In this document: positions 41,101-53,875 of the stretch, in pieces
How the letters are laid out: every line of letters begins with the position of its first letter
Numbering within the stretch: position 1 is the stretch's first letter
DNA from: Incurvaria masculella
Lineage: Eukaryota; Arthropoda; Insecta; Lepidoptera; Incurvariidae
Reading direction: 5' to 3'
Assembly: GCA_946894095.1 (NCBI GenBank)
Contig: OX335652.1
Location: 6,657,001 to 6,721,000 of the forward strand
DNA length: 64,000 nt
Program-made: the position numbers and the translations under genes
Notes under the pieces: generated by a model
Databases searched by the model: none
Told to the model about the DNA's origin: nothing
What the model saw: only the letters and a program-made list of their open reading frames with translations

Positions 41101-44100
41101 TGCCTGATGGTAACAGCTCATAATGAATAATGCCCTTCCAATCCCACCACACACACAGCACCTTGTTGCGAGTTAACCCGGGTTTCGCCACAGTCTGTGA
41201 AGCTTGACCGGCCTTTGACCACGACCTTTTTCGCACGTTCTTGTCGTACGTGATCCACTTTTCATCACCAGTTATCAGCTTCTTCAAAAATGGTTCGGTT
41301 TCATTACGTCGTAATAAAGAATCACAAATGAGTACACGGTTCATTAGGTTTCTTTCAGTGAGCTCGTGAGGTACCCAAATATCGAGCTTTTTTGTGTACC
41401 CAGTTTTTTTCAAATGCGCCAAAACTGTTTTGTGGTCAATTCCTAGTTCTTCAGCTACGTCGTAACTACTGATATGCCGATCTTGCTCCACTTTTTCAAA
41501 AATGGCATCCATTTTATCCGTAATAGGGCGACCAGAGCGACGTGCATCTTTGACATCAAAATTTCCGGATTGAAAACGCTGAAACCAAATTTGTGCTACT
41601 CTCACAGACACTGCACTAGGTCCATAAACATCGCAAATTTTTTTCGCGGCTTGCGTTGCATTTTTACCTTTTTTGTAGTAAAATTTTAAAATGTATCGAA
41701 TTTCTTCATTAGATTCACTCATTTTGACAGTACGAAAAACAAATGAGAATCACACATTTTCCTAATTTGAATTTGGAATTATGTTCTTTAAAATTTAAAC
41801 TTTCAATGATACCAAAACCAGCCAGATACAAATAGTATAGCCAAAGAGATTTTATTACAAGTTCATACATACTATAATGCGAAAAGACTTTTTCCCCGAC
41901 CTATTAATATATCTACCTCTATCTATCATAATGTATTGTTATCGTATAAAACCAATAGCAAAGAATATGATGTAATAATGCTGCATTAGGCACCCTGGCA
42001 GCAAAACACTTTTTCATGCGCTGGCTATACAAAAAGCCAGTAATGTCTTCGTAAAATTTTGGTAAACAATCCTCCAAAAGTATGTCTTTCTCGGTCATAA
42101 ATCCAGTCTATGAAACCATTGATGTTTTGAAGAAGAAACAGACCGCACGAAGACGCCGAGATGTCTTTATTCCAAGCATGCCGATTATATTCGCTTCTCG
42201 CTATTTACAACAAACACTGTGATGGAAATAGACAGGCTGTCTCATGAGCTTTTTAGACTCCTACATCCATCTCACTCAGAAACTATGCTCTTTAATGCCC
42301 ATACGAATGGTAACATTTACAACTCTTAGCTTATGCGTTACTTCCATAGACACCTTATTGAATACAAACTAGACTGAGCAATGACACATGAAAATAATTA
42401 TACTATGCATTAAATTATGGAAGTGCAGTGCAATTTGTGAATAGGTTCGGATTTAGTAGGGCAAGCTCTGCTTTTTAGCCTCTTTGTATTGCATGCTGCT
42501 GGTCTTACTTGCCTTTCATTGTTCAAGCTGCCAATGCAGTGGTGGAGTTATATAAATCTAAGTACTCGCATATTAAAAGACATTTCCATATTTTTTGGCA
42601 AACGGATTTCTTCAATATGTTATTGTTGCAGACATGAAAACGCTTGGCCCCGACTTTGTATTTGGAGTGATATCGGCGATGGACGGAGAAAGAGATCCTA
42701 GGAATTTGATGTTCCTATTTGCATTCCTTCCCGAATTCATGAGAAGCGTGCCACTTGGCCACCTGGTGGAAGAGATGTTCGAGGTGGTGTCATGCTACTA
42801 CCCTATAGACTTCAATGCAGCGCCAGGTGATCCGGACGCTGTCAGTCGACAGGACTTGGCCGACGCCCTGGCACCGTGTCTCTGTGCAGTGCCCGAGTTC
42901 GGGGAGCAATGCCTCTTGCTGCTGGTTGAAAAGCTGGATTCCAGCTTAAGGTTGGCTAAAATTGATTCCTTGCAATTGTTGGTTAGTCATCCATTTGTTT
43001 TACCATTACTTATTAGTAAATATAATGAATCCATCACATTGCAATAACACTGTATTTTTCGTTTTGGTTTTGTGAACTTCCTTTCCTCATTCAATCTATC
43101 CACCTGTACGCATGGAGGTGAGGAAATTACTGGAGAAATAACGTTTATACAACGAGCGCGCAAAAAATGACGTAACGCGACTTACAAAATTATATCGCCG
43201 TACAAATTTGTAGCACAGTGATGAAAACGGAGAAAAATCCAATTTGAAGTCTCCCAAATTGGTAGGTAAATAGATAAAAATAAAAAATATTTTTCAATAA
43301 ACCAGATGGTCGGTACGTCATTCTTCATTCGTAATGATGTATTCAGCGAGTACTGAGTCAAAGAAAATCTAATAAATACTGGCTGAGTCCGGCCGTCAAG
43401 CCCATTGAACTACATGAGTTAGAACGATGTTATGCAAACCATAGCCAACAAATATTTTTTTGCAAAAATTAGCAAAAATATTGCTCATTAGAGCAACGTG
43501 GTGGCTAGTGCAGCAGGAGGTAATGCCGCGGCGCTGAGCGGGATGAAAACATCACCGTCCATGGATCCATCTGTAAATTGTTGTTCGTAATAACTTTTCT
43601 GAAATAGTGAATTACAAACAAATCTTTTGAAAAAGGCATTTTATTTGAATGTTTTTATATGTATATGTAACACATCGTAATTAGAAAATAATGAAAGAGA
43701 ATCTCCAAACATAAAAAAAAATTGGGCGATTACATAGCCTATGGATATTGGCTTTGGGATTTCGGTTTTTTTAATAAACAATTATGTAAAGTTTGTGAAC
43801 TGCCTGAATTCGATAATTTTATGTATCTAATGGATACGACTTTACCGTTATTTCATTAATTTGAGTTTCAGCGACAATTGAATTTGAAGCTAGGTAGGTA
43901 ATCAAATTTTGAAAATAATCAGAAAAAGGTTTGTTTCAAAATCTTATTACCATCCCTGCATTCATTCAAAGATTTATTCGGAAGAAATGCTGTTTCATCA
44001 GAATTTGTAGCGAGAACAGACAATGACTAACAAATATACGTAAGTGTGTGAAATGCATTCTCTGTTAAATGCGCTAATGTAGCACTAATCCCGTATTTAA

Positions 44101-47100
44101 GCCCAACTGGCCACTGGCAAAATTGTCTAAAAATAGGACAGAGAGGCCTTAATTCAAATCAATCAACATAAGTATAGTTTTAGTTTTTAACCGACATCAA
44201 ACACTAAAAAGTGGAGAATACCCGATTTTTGGGGTCGGTACCAAAGAATAACACCACTATGTCACCGACCCAAAAATGGGTGTTATTTTCCACTTCTTAG
44301 TGTTTGAATTCGGTTTTATTATGGTTCCGTACCCAAAGGGTGCCAACAAAACCCCAAAACTAAGCCTTTGCTGTCCGTTTATTCATCCGCCCGTCTGTCC
44401 GTCCGTCCGTCTATTACAGGGGTGTATCTCATTAACAATAATAGGTAAATAATTGAAATTTTCACAGATTGTGTTTATTTATGGCCGCTATAACAACAAA
44501 TAGCAAACATTTTGAAATATTAATTCGTGTACGAGTCCGACTCGCACTTGGCCGGTTCTTTGGTTAGTAATTTCGGTGAAGGCGCACTCCTTCCAGGTAC
44601 CAACTTTACGTAATTATCTTGACCTTGAACTTTACGTAATTATCGTATAGACTTGCGTTATTTCAGTTCTCTAAGAGGAGTGCCCACTCAAGTCCTCAAT
44701 GGCTTTTCATAAGCGTGATTTTATTTAGTTTTTGTCTCAATGATGGAAGCCAAATTTGCAAAATGTTTACCAAAATTAGTTGGCACTGTTTGCTACAAAT
44801 ACACAATATTTGTCAAATATAATTTTATAATGCTAGACTCAGTATATTATCAATATAAGGTACAACTTTTTTGTAAAAAAATAAATTAGGTCAACATTTT
44901 ATCGCACATATTCAGACTTATGTATATTCAAGTAAGAGTTTTATTTTAGGTTGGTTCATGCAGATAACATAAAATATAATTTAAGAAGTATTTCTATGGG
45001 TAGGCATAAATCCAGCAGTAGACATTAGCAAGCAATAGACAGACAGACATACCAATTGCATGCTATATATTATCTATTTCTGGATAAATGGAGGAATTCT
45101 GCAAAGAAATGAAAATAGGTAGCGAATTGAGATTATTTTGAGTTCGTGTAGATTGATGGCATTACACCATCCCCATAGAAATGTGTTTAAGTGAAATATC
45201 CATACTTACATGTAATATGATATTCCTGAATGTTTTTTATGTCTCGGCGAGTCGTTTATGCACCATTTTACAATGCACGACGGCATATTCAATTACAATT
45301 CGGTCTAGGCGACGCAAGACTAAAATGGCCGCAGGTTCTGTCAATAAGACAGCTCTCCCCGGCACAATTGATATTGGGCCTTTTTTTTAGTTCCATTCGT
45401 TCTCCTGTTATTTCTTCACCTCCATGCCTGTACGTATTTCATCTACATAGTTGCCTAATTACAAATTGTTAATGTGCGCTGTGTCACCTTTTGATCATTT
45501 ATCACCTTTGGAAACATAATTTTCGCAAATATTGCAATAAGTATTGCTGAGTTGTTGAATTGGCATGATTTACTGGGTATAAGGATAGCCTTAAAAGTCA
45601 GTGTACTATCTAAGCAAGCGCCCCTTATTCTTCATTCGCTAATAGGTCGCACAGCCACTAGCTGTGTAGTGTAGCATTGCCACTCTGGTAGGCAAACTGA
45701 TTGTATTACACAAGATGCGCAGAGCAACACCTCCAACTGATTTAGACTGATCAACCAAAACCAAATGGTTGACATGACACAATGTTTTAAATGTATTTTT
45801 GGCATACAAATATCTCATGAATTTGCTCAACTAATCCTAGGAAACCAGGTGTCAGGTGATTTAGCCACTCGGCCCCCTTCTAATAGTACTGAGAATTTTT
45901 AAAGCTGACTTCAGTCGCCTCTAAGCTTTGTCTGCATGAGGGTGTTTTAGCGCCAATAATTTCTAAGTTGCTCCGCTAGAACTTAAATATCTCGAAAACT
46001 TAGACCTAAAAATTGCAATAATACTCAAAACAAAATTTGCAAACCAAAAACTGGCAAACCCTATGCAGAGTGTCGAATTGCCTACCGTTTAAGCCTAAAA
46101 TCAAAGACATCGGCCATAAACTAAGAAAATGGCAATCAAAACCCCGTCCCTGGGTAAGTCTGCCTATGATTCCATTTCTACCAGTAGCCCCCAAACTAAC
46201 AGGTTGAATTTTTTTCAAAACCATTTTGAAGTAGAGAAACCATTAGTGGAGCACTTGCTCAGATAGTAGACAATCTACCCCATTGTATACATACATTTTG
46301 AATGCTGCCTCTGCCACCATAGCTCAATGAATTAAATTTCTTGTGTTTGAATTATACAGATAACTATCCTTTAATCCTCAATTATACTATCATTGTGTGT
46401 TAACATAATTTAAAACATTGCAGGTCCAAAGCTGTAATGTATTTGATACAAACAGCTACACTCCCTTCCTAAAGACTCTGTGGGCATCCCTCCAAAGGGA
46501 ACTGGCAAACAAGACTGACGAGGAGCTTAAACTTGCTGCCCACCAAGCTTTGTATGCTCTCGTCCACAAGTTGTCTCAGATGGAAGGCACCGATCAGACT
46601 TTTGAAAACTTTGTCAAGGGAGTCCTCATCTTTGCCCAAACAACACTAGCAGATGCTACAACCACTGTAATTTTTGACCAAGCTGCCAAAACTTTGCTGA
46701 CTACTGGCAATGCTTCGAAGCCATCTTGTCTGATTATAGTGAAAGCGATGATTCCTTCTACAATAGCTTACTACAGTCTCAAGATGGGTGACAGAGTTCA
46801 AGTTGCTGCTTTGGACTTCTTGGTGCGACTTGTGGAGGTATCGCGGCATTGGGGAGTGTTGGCGAATGTCAGGTCGCAGATCGAAGAAATTCCACAGCTA
46901 TGTCTAAATGCTGCAAGCGAGCCCAAGAAGGATCACCGGATTGCTGGATTAAAGACTGTTATTGGTGCTTTAGAGGCATTAAAAGAGGAGCTCGTCATAC
47001 CATTTATTGATGTGCTGACATACAACGTGCATCATGCCCAAGACGAAGATGTGATTGCCGCCAGTGTGGAATGTATTCATGCGATAGCAACTAAATATCC

Positions 47101-50100
47101 TGAGCTAATAATGGATTTAGTTGTAAAGGAAAAGTTTAATTTGGATGCTATAACGGATGATAAGGAGGTGCTTCGAAAAAGGTTAAGGGTCCTATCTAAG
47201 TTGGCGAGCCTAAATTATTTTACGGAGACTATAATTGAAAAGATTTTATTGATTATAAATACGGATGAAGCTAATTTAGCTGTGAATGTCTTAAATTCCT
47301 CAATATCTGATACTACTTTTTACTCAGATGAAAAAATCGAGCAGATAGAAAAAGACCACAATCTTGTTGATTCCATATTGACATGGTTATTGAAAGAAGT
47401 TTCTAATTCTGCTTCCCCAGAAACTTTGACCTATGGTTACTCTCTTATCTCAACAACGATAAGCAGGTTATCAAGTGCAAATCAATCTCAACTCATCGAG
47501 AAGCACACCGAGGCTATTTTGAATAAATGTAAAGATCACCAAAGCTACTTGTTAATTCTGGAAGCGCTGTACAATTCTTTGAGGCAAAATGTGTTAGTGA
47601 AATTCAACAAGGTTATGGATATATCCGTAACTTGTGCATTACACAATGAAAATGAATTCCTCAGATCTAAGGCGTGCAATCTTATGGCTCATTTAATAAA
47701 TAAGGTTGGAACCGACAAAGATTTTAATGATATACACGAGATTATTAGAAAATCAGTAAACATAATATCAAATGAAGATGCCATGTATTCAAGGGTGATC
47801 CACTTAAGTGGCTGGTTAACAAAAAGTTTGATATTGCGGGGCAGCAAGTGCTTCGCTGAATGGTTGGAAAAGGTTTTGTATTTTGTCTTCTTTCTTTCCT
47901 TTTTTTATTCATTCCTTATGTGCAATCAACGAAAATTATTTGCTAAACTGTAAACTTTCAGATAGTATTGGCGATTTCGAACGAAAAATGGTGCCTTGGA
48001 GCGGCAGATGCTATAAAATTAATAATGACGGACGATCCAATGTCACTGAATCCTCAGTGCCATTGTCGTGTAAGCCTCTTCTACAAGCAGAGAATATTTC
48101 AGACCTTCCTCACTCTATCGGAAGGAATCTCGACCACTTCTAACCAAACCAAAGATGCGTACTTGTTAAGTATGGCCCATATCCTTGGGCATATACCGAA
48201 GTCTGTTCTTCTCAGTGAAATTGATAAGGTAATTACTAATCCATATTATGCATGAAAAACACACATACATTCTAATGAGATTTTCAAATAATCGTATTTA
48301 TAATGCAATCTGTATTTAATGTTGATGGGAAGGACCAAATGAAAATATTTCTTCAAAAATCTTTAAATAAACTCCTAATTGTTGCTATAACAAAGTCAAG
48401 TCCAAGTTTATCACCAGCTATCTGCTACGCACCAACCTGAAATCAACCATTAATATTCTAAAATCTATTCATGTCTAGAAAAATTTATAGTTTCCTTACA
48501 CAATTAAACAAAAACGTCAACTGTCCCCGATTTGAATATTGCAAAAAAAAAATCCAAAATGATGATTAGAAGATTCAAGCCAGGAGTATTTTTTTTCACA
48601 ATTTGCACTCGTGGCGAGCGAACTTGTGTAAATGATGATATTCTCCCCCAGGGCAAACTTCTCACCCACAACGCAAAAATCTTAATCCCTGACGGTAAAA
48701 TAATTACAATAGATAGTCAGTGGTGAGTGCGCCACCGGTGGCGCAGCCCACCCAATGTACCAGCCATGAATGCGCCACTAGTCGTACAGCCTGAATGTGT
48801 TAAAAAAAATTTCAGGCTCCTTTCGTACCCTATTATTATGTCCTTTTTCATTGCAAATACGCAATTTAAATGATTTATGAACAAGTCTCAGTTCATTTCC
48901 CCAAAAAAATTATACTATGTCAAATAATCGTTCAATTCCTCATAAGAGTGAAGAAACAACCTAAACATAACACCCTTACCATGTTACAGATTGCGGATCT
49001 GATTATCGACTCACTGGTGTCAAACAACCGTGAGTTGCTGGCAGTGATGCTGCGCGTGGCGGAGCACACGATGCAGCACCCGCGGCTCGCCAGGAGCCTG
49101 CAGACCCTGCTGCCGCGCCTGCTCGCCCTCACCACCTACCCACATTGCATGGTGAGTTTCCGACCTTCAACTATGAGCTGCCGGCAGTGAGGCTGTTTGG
49201 GCGGAACACACGGTGCAGCACCGGCGGGTCGCCACCAGCTTGCAGACCATGTTGCCGTGCTTGCTCGCCCTCACTACCTACCTACATTGCATGGTGAGTT
49301 TCCGACCTTCAACTACGAGCTGCCGGCAGTGAGGCTCTTCGGGCGGAACACACGGTGCAGCACCGGCGGCTCGCCACCGGCCTGCAGACCCTGCTGCCGC
49401 GCCTGCTCGCCCTCACCACCTACCCACATTACATGGTGAGTTTCCGACCTTCAACTATGAGTTGCCGGCAGTGAGGCTGTTCGGGCGGAACACACGGTGC
49501 AGCACTGGCGGCTCGCCATCAGCCTGCAGACCCAGCTGCCGCGCCTGCTCGCCCTCACTACCACCTACCCACATTCCATGGTGAGTTTCCGACCTTCAAC
49601 TATGAGCTGCCGTGCAGTGAGGTTGTTCGGGCGGAACACACGGTGCAGCACTGGCGGCTCGCTACCAGCCTGCAGACCCTGTTGCCGCGCCTGCTCGCCT
49701 TCACCACCTACCTACATTGCATGGTGAGTTTCCGACCTTCAACTACGAGCTGCCGGCAGTGAGGCTCTTCGGGCGGAACACACGGTGCAGCACCGGCGGC
49801 TCGCCACCGGCCTGCAAACCCTGCTGCCGCGCCTGCTCGCCCTCACCACCTACCCACATTACATGGTGAGTTTCCGACCTTCAACTATGAGTTGCCGGCA
49901 GTGAGGCTGTTCGGGCGGAACATACGGTGCAGCACTGGCGGCTCGCCATCAGCCTGCAGACCCAGCTGCCGCGCCTGCTCGCCCTCACTACCACCTACCC
50001 ACATTCCATGGTGAGTTTCCGACCTTCAACTATGAGCTGCCGTGCAGTGAGGTTGTTCGGGCGGAACACACGGTGCAGCACTGGCGGCTCGCCACCAGCC

Positions 50101-51514
50101 TTCAGACCCTGTTGCCGCGCCTGCTCGCCCTCACCACCTACCCACATTGCATGGTGAGTTTCCGACCTTCAACTATGAGCTGCCGGCAGTGAGGCTGTTC
50201 GGGCTGAACACACGGTGCAGCACCGGCGGCTCGCCACCAGCCTGCAGACCCTGCTGCCGCGCCTGCTCGCTCTCACCACCTACCCACATTGCATGGTTAG
50301 TTTCCGACCTTCAACTATGAGCTGCCTGCAGTGATGTTGCGCATGGTATTTCTTCATATTCTGTGTTTGAAGCGCCGTTTTACGTACCCTTATTTTATAA
50401 GTTTTAAGTGTCTAATTTTTTATGTATTTTTACAGGATTAGGTTTCTATTTTTATAATTGTGAAAAAAATATTTTTTACTGCTTTACTTTTCGAGATATT
50501 TTTATTTTCCTTCCCAACAAGGATTTCACTAAGGTTTCAGATTTTTTTACTTTTGCTGTTGAAAATCTTAAACCTTAAAATCTGAAAAAAACATTGTTAT
50601 TAACCTCATTCATTCTAGTTTTAGTTTGTGTACTTTTCTTGGAAATATTCGGGGTGATTGATTGAGTCCATACCATTCTGTAAATGTGCCCACCACCGAA
50701 ATTGTCTGCTAATTGCCAAAACATAACCTCATTCTAATTATATATATATATATTTAATGCTACAATATTTCAATATCCAAACCATAGGCTTAGAATGAAG
50801 ACACACAGAGTCACCTGAGGGGTGAGACCAAAATAGTTTCAAACAAAATGTACTAAAATGTCTATTTTTACTCAAAAACAATTTTAGATTGCTATATAGC
50901 TTCAAAATAACCTGAAGTGATGTTTTAAGTTTTACTTTTAAATAATGAGGAAAAGTTAAGAAATTTTATCAACAAAGAATCAGTGGGTGACCCTTATTTA
51001 CCATCAAAAAGGGTTTTTGTGCAGTTTTTTTCCCCGTTCACTTAACAATCTATAAATGCACAAGTCACCATGCTTTCTTTAAGGAAAACTAGAGAAATCA
51101 TAAAAATTATACATTCCATGAGCGCTACTCCTATATATTGATAACCTTTTGGGACGTTGTCACATTGGGCAGATGTGTTCCATCTCTTTTTAAATAGTGG
51201 TAGTGGTACTTGAGTCGACGTCTCACTCCCACACTCTGTTGGTCTTGTAAGCACAGCGCGCTATGGTAGGTCTATGATCCAAACACGTGACATTTGTGGG
51301 TTGCTTTCACCAGGAGGTGCGGCTGAGCAGCCTCGCGTGCGTGCTGGAGGTGGCGCGCGCGCTGCCGACGGTGGCGCTGCTGCCGCACCGCGCGGCCGCG
51401 GTGGCTGCGCTGGCGGCGCCGCTCGACGACCGCAAGCGGCTCGTGCGCGCCGCCGCGGTGCGCGCGCGCTCGCGCTGGCTGCTCGTGGGCGCGCCGGGCG
51501 AGGACACCGCGTGA
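38200..51514 (+). CDS. MMS19: MMS19, cytosolic Fe-S cluster targeting factor
   Basis: Seven exons: 38200-38287, 39591-39974, 42632-42981, 46424-47872, 47962-48228, 48990-49151, 51314-51514. All introns are GT-AG and phases fit, giving 966 residues (human about 1030). Recognisable stretches are LTHKEAECRERG...DRLKDNHRVIPAV, the exon 3 start MKTLGPDFVFGVISAMDGE with ERDPRNL, the YPIDFNAAPGDPDAVSRQDL region, and the C-terminus APLDDRKRLVRAAAVRAR ending VGAPGEDTA. The protein is helical HEAT-repeat throughout. MMS19 works with CIAO1 and CIAO2B to hand Fe-S clusters to nuclear and cytosolic apoproteins such as XPD and DNA polymerases. Introns hold an endonuclease fragment (intron 1), a mariner (2), element X (3) and a tandem array of exon 6 copies (6). 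Intron 5 (48229-48989) and the rest of intron 6 (50336-51313) show nothing else recognisable. Confidence 0.97.
38824..39360 (-). pseudogene. Non-LTR retrotransposon endonuclease fragment in MMS19 intron 1
   Basis: Minus-strand frames read FMGDININMLID near 39345 and, after a break, EPTRVADTSSTLLDVV ... NRDVSDHGMVVCDF at 39250-39120. These are the GDxN and SDH-type motifs of an APE endonuclease. The fragment has stops and ends within coding sequence. It is a 5'-truncated or deleted jockey/I-like remnant. Confidence 0.75.
40623..41904 (-). mobile_element. Complete mariner transposon in MMS19 intron 2
   Basis: 1282 bp with inverted ends TTAGGTTGGGGAAAAAGTTT and, reading inwards from the right, ATAGGTCGGGGAAAAAGTCT, both followed by TTCGCATT, and flanked by TA on each side (40621-40622 and 41905-41906). 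The single open transposase gene is in antisense orientation to MMS19. Confidence 0.95.
40700..41722 (-). CDS. Mariner transposase (DD34D), intact
   Basis: 340 codons from ATG 41722 to a stop at 40700 with no interruption. The N-terminal half is a paired helix-turn-helix DNA-binding region (IRYILKFYYKKGKNATQAA..., FQSGNFDVKDARRSGRP). WVPHEL, conserved in mariners, is at 117-121. The catalytic triad is D153 (LITGDEKW), D244 (FHHDNARPH) and D279 (YSPDLAPSDF), with exactly 34 residues between the second and third, the mariner spacing. Everything needed for cut-and-paste transposition at TA sites appears present, so it may be functional. The subfamily was not resolved by eye. Confidence 0.95.
   Translation of the reverse strand: MSESNEEIRYILKFYYKKGKNATQAAKKICDVYGPSAVSVRVAQIWFQRFQSGNFDVKDARRSGRPITDKMDAIFEKVEQDRHISSYDVAEELGIDHKTVLAHLKKTGYTKKLDIWVPHELTERNLMNRVLICDSLLRRNETEPFLKKLITGDEKWITYDKNVRKRSWSKAGQASQTVAKPGLTRNKVLCVWWDWKGIIHYELLPSGRTIDSELYCEQLMRLKQEVERKRPELINRRGVVFHHDNARPHTSLATQQKLREFGWEVLMHPPYSPDLAPSDFHLFRSLQNSLGSVRLTSREDCQNHLSRYIDQKSQYFYSNGIMSLPTRWQKVIEQNGTYIL
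44199..44316. repeat. Hairpin-forming repeat
   Basis: CAAACACTAAAAAGTGG ... CCCGATTTTTGGGGTCGGT pairs with ACCGACCCAAAAATGGG ... CCACTTCTTAGTGTTTG. Arms are about 45 bases with a short loop. A small foldback element is the simplest reading. Confidence 0.65.
44325..44558 (-). repeat. Lepidopteran interspersed repeat within element X
   Basis: From GGTTCCGTACCCAAAGGGTG through CCGTCCGTCCGTCT and TATGGCCGCTATAACAAC to GTCCGACTCGCACTTGGCC. The terminal 50 bases are also in the X copy at 17866-17912, so the repeat entered X before the copies spread or was a part of it. Confidence 0.8.
45435..46423. other. Remainder of MMS19 intron 3
   Basis: No recognised element. Minus-strand sequence at 45830-45639 has an unbroken 63-codon frame of unknown nature. 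It may be a repeat remnant. Confidence 0.35.
49152..50334 (+). repeat. Tandem array of MMS19 exon 6 3' part plus its splice donor
   Basis: Directly behind exon 6 lie eight further copies of a unit of 142-145 bases. Each has the last ~120 bases of the exon (from GAGTTGCTGGCAGTGATG to CACATTGCATG), the donor GTGAGT and about 20 intron bases (TTTCCGACCTTCAAC). Donor GTs fall at 49152 (the real exon end), 49294, 49436, 49581, 49724, 49866, 50011, 50154 and 50296 (the last is GTTAGT). Units at 49294-49723 and 49724-50153 form a near-identical 430-base three-unit higher-order repeat. Unit lengths are mostly not multiples of three, so inclusion would generally break the frame. Confidence 0.93.
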
Positions 51515-53873
51515 CCCCACAAGCACATGGACCACAGTAAATAAGAGACTACGCCCCAACTCGGGCCAAGGCTAAAAATCAAACACTTTTTTAATTAACT
51601 GCAATGAACATCATGTATGCTAGTTTTTCATGAACTAAATCAGTGTTGAAACAAAATGATTAATGTCATTTGATTAAACTAAATTACGAAATTAAAAATC
51701 TAACCACGCTTTTCAAAAGATTGTTACTGAATTTTATAATTATGCTAGTGGACTAGGTAGGCAAACATTGTTGTGCTGCAGATCTCGGCAACAGTGCCAC
51801 TTACGGAGTCCAATTATAGCTAAGAACTATCCAGATGACCCCAAAAGTAAAAAAAAATATTTCATCAAAATCAGTCAAGCCATTTAGGAGGGGAACAATT
51901 TACGAACACACACACCAAACTTTTAAACATAAAGATTATATACGTGTATTTAATTATTTAAGCAGATTAAACACAAATACATTTTGAATGCTTCCCTTTT
52001 GGCTCAGTAAACATTTTTTAAATGGCTGAATTAAACGCATCACTGTTGCAATAGGAAAGGCAACATTATATGATAAACTCTTACGCTAATTAAAAATGTG
52101 TAGTATATTATTTAGTTAATACATGGGCAGTACATGAGCAGAATCGCGTATATTTATTTGCACACATGACAAATACATTTTACATAACAGTAAACCAGGG
52201 CGTATAAATGTAGTATACTCAATTGTAATATATAAAAATTTATAAATCAAACATTTAATTCAACATGGATGAGTTAACTTTCAAATAGCTTTCCAAAAAT
52301 GTCGTGCACACTCTCTCAAACGTATTTATGTATATGTGTATGTGTAAGCATCATACTAAGTGGATGTTGAAGATATATCTTTTTACGTAATGCAGCATAT
52401 GGCATAAAACATTTTTAAATATGGTGTTGTCAGTTGTACTCAGCGAGCATAGAAGGACAGGAGTATCGATCGAAACTCATTTGCATGGAGGCGTCGTAGC
52501 TATTTACGTACAAAAACGGAAACTCCGATGAGTGAGTTAGCCTACGAATTAGCTTACTGTTATTCGTGGCTATGGCTTCTCCCGTCCTTCCATGCTCGCT
52601 GGTTGTACTCAATGAAGCAGCTAACCAACAAATCATTACTCCTCAACTCATTGTTCGTGCATACGATGAGGCATGCGATACTTTGAGTCAACACTCTGTC
52701 GGGGCCAGTTCACATTCCTTCTGTGTGTACGAAAGTTTTGGTCAAGTAATTATGTAAAAAATACAAAATAATAGTGATATTATAACTAGAAATGTATCGA
52801 ACTGCCAAGCACATTCATGAAGTTCTTATCTCAAACTTCTTACCCTAAGTTTGATATGATTGACTTAGGGCCGATTTTAAATTCTCAGATAGTACTTATC
52901 AGACTGATATTACAAATTACCGTTTTCAAAAGACTCATAATCATTGCCGGAAAATTTAATCTTCTATCACAATTATCTGACTATAATTTTACTAATAAAC
53001 AAACTTACTATATCGGGTGAATAAGCAGAAGTGTAAATAAATCTGACGAATAGTTATCTGGCTGTTTATCTGACTATTGAAAATTCCGCCCTTAGTAAAT
53101 TACCATGATTAAATTCAATTAGAATTTAATTTGCGGTTACTATGAATGAACATTAAATCCAATTTAATGTAGTTTTAAGCACACATACGTTGTGATATGA
53201 CAATTTCTGTTATCGGAATGCACAAGAGTGCACCTGCATTTATTGAACTTTACTGAGTTGCAATGGTGATCTAATAAGAATTTTACTTTGAACAGGGGAT
53301 AAAGGAGAACATTGAATTTTTTCATGTATTTAATTTTAGATTGTTAGTGGTTTTCGTTGCTTAAAAATGATTATGATTAAAAAGGATCAATAAAATGTTG
53401 TTTTATTAACTTTACTTAACGACATATTGGAGTCTGCAAACTTGTTCTAACTGCGTTCCGCTCTTCCGCCAAGTTGGTGGTGCCCGCGAGGATCGGATAA
53501 CTTCTCCAGAAAATAAATTTAAAGCGAATTGTTTTAACTGTCTTGGACGCGTTATCTTAATTTCACTGATATTACGGGTGTTAAATAAAATCTGCAGGTT
53601 ACACTCTCTGATTTACTAATAAAAAATTATACCATCGCTATTAGTCCGGTACTTCTTGCTGTCCGGTACTTCAAGCTAGAAATACCAGAGTAAAAGCGAT
53701 GATACAAATGATTAAGTACTACCTAATGTATAACAGCCGTATTCAGAGTGGTCGGACTAACTTTAAATACTTTAATACACCGGACTAAACAGTTTTTTGT
53801 ATGGTTAGCCCGGTGCTAATCTCGTACTAAGTTTTGACAGTTTCTCTCTGAATACCAGCAGTATAGTATAGTA
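51515..53873. other. Intergenic DNA downstream of MMS19
   Basis: No gene recognised. A foldback of about 24-base arms is present (CAGCGAGCATAGAAGGACAG near 52441 with TCCTTCCATGCTCGCTGG near 52578). A palindromic repeat at 53745-53850 (GCCCGGTGCTAATCTCGTAC, GTTAGTC-type ends) is related to 33466-33545 in reverse orientation. Confidence 0.45.
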
Positions 53874-53875
53874 TA

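Larger units (their letters stand above)
43111..45426. mobile_element. 8-bp-target element X in MMS19 intron 3, interrupted copy
   Basis: Ends CATGGAGGTGAGGAAAT and ATTTCTTCACCTCCATG, flanked by CCTGTACG (43103-43110 and 45427-45434). It matches 15677-18673 along 43111-43745 and 44560-44805 and at its right end, with extra DNA between: a hairpin and a lepidopteran repeat (about 43745-44558) and an unassigned piece (about 44805-45340). Confidence 0.85.

Noticed and set aside
49152..50334. Repeat array could be mistaken for a CRISPR-like or ordinary minisatellite
   Set aside because: There are no unique spacers and the units are recognisable MMS19 exon-plus-donor sequence.
51272..51582. Long antisense and other-frame open frames over the last MMS19 exon
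   Set aside because: GC-rich sequence (alanine/arginine-rich in the true frame) creates open shadows. The protein family match is only in the MMS19 frame.
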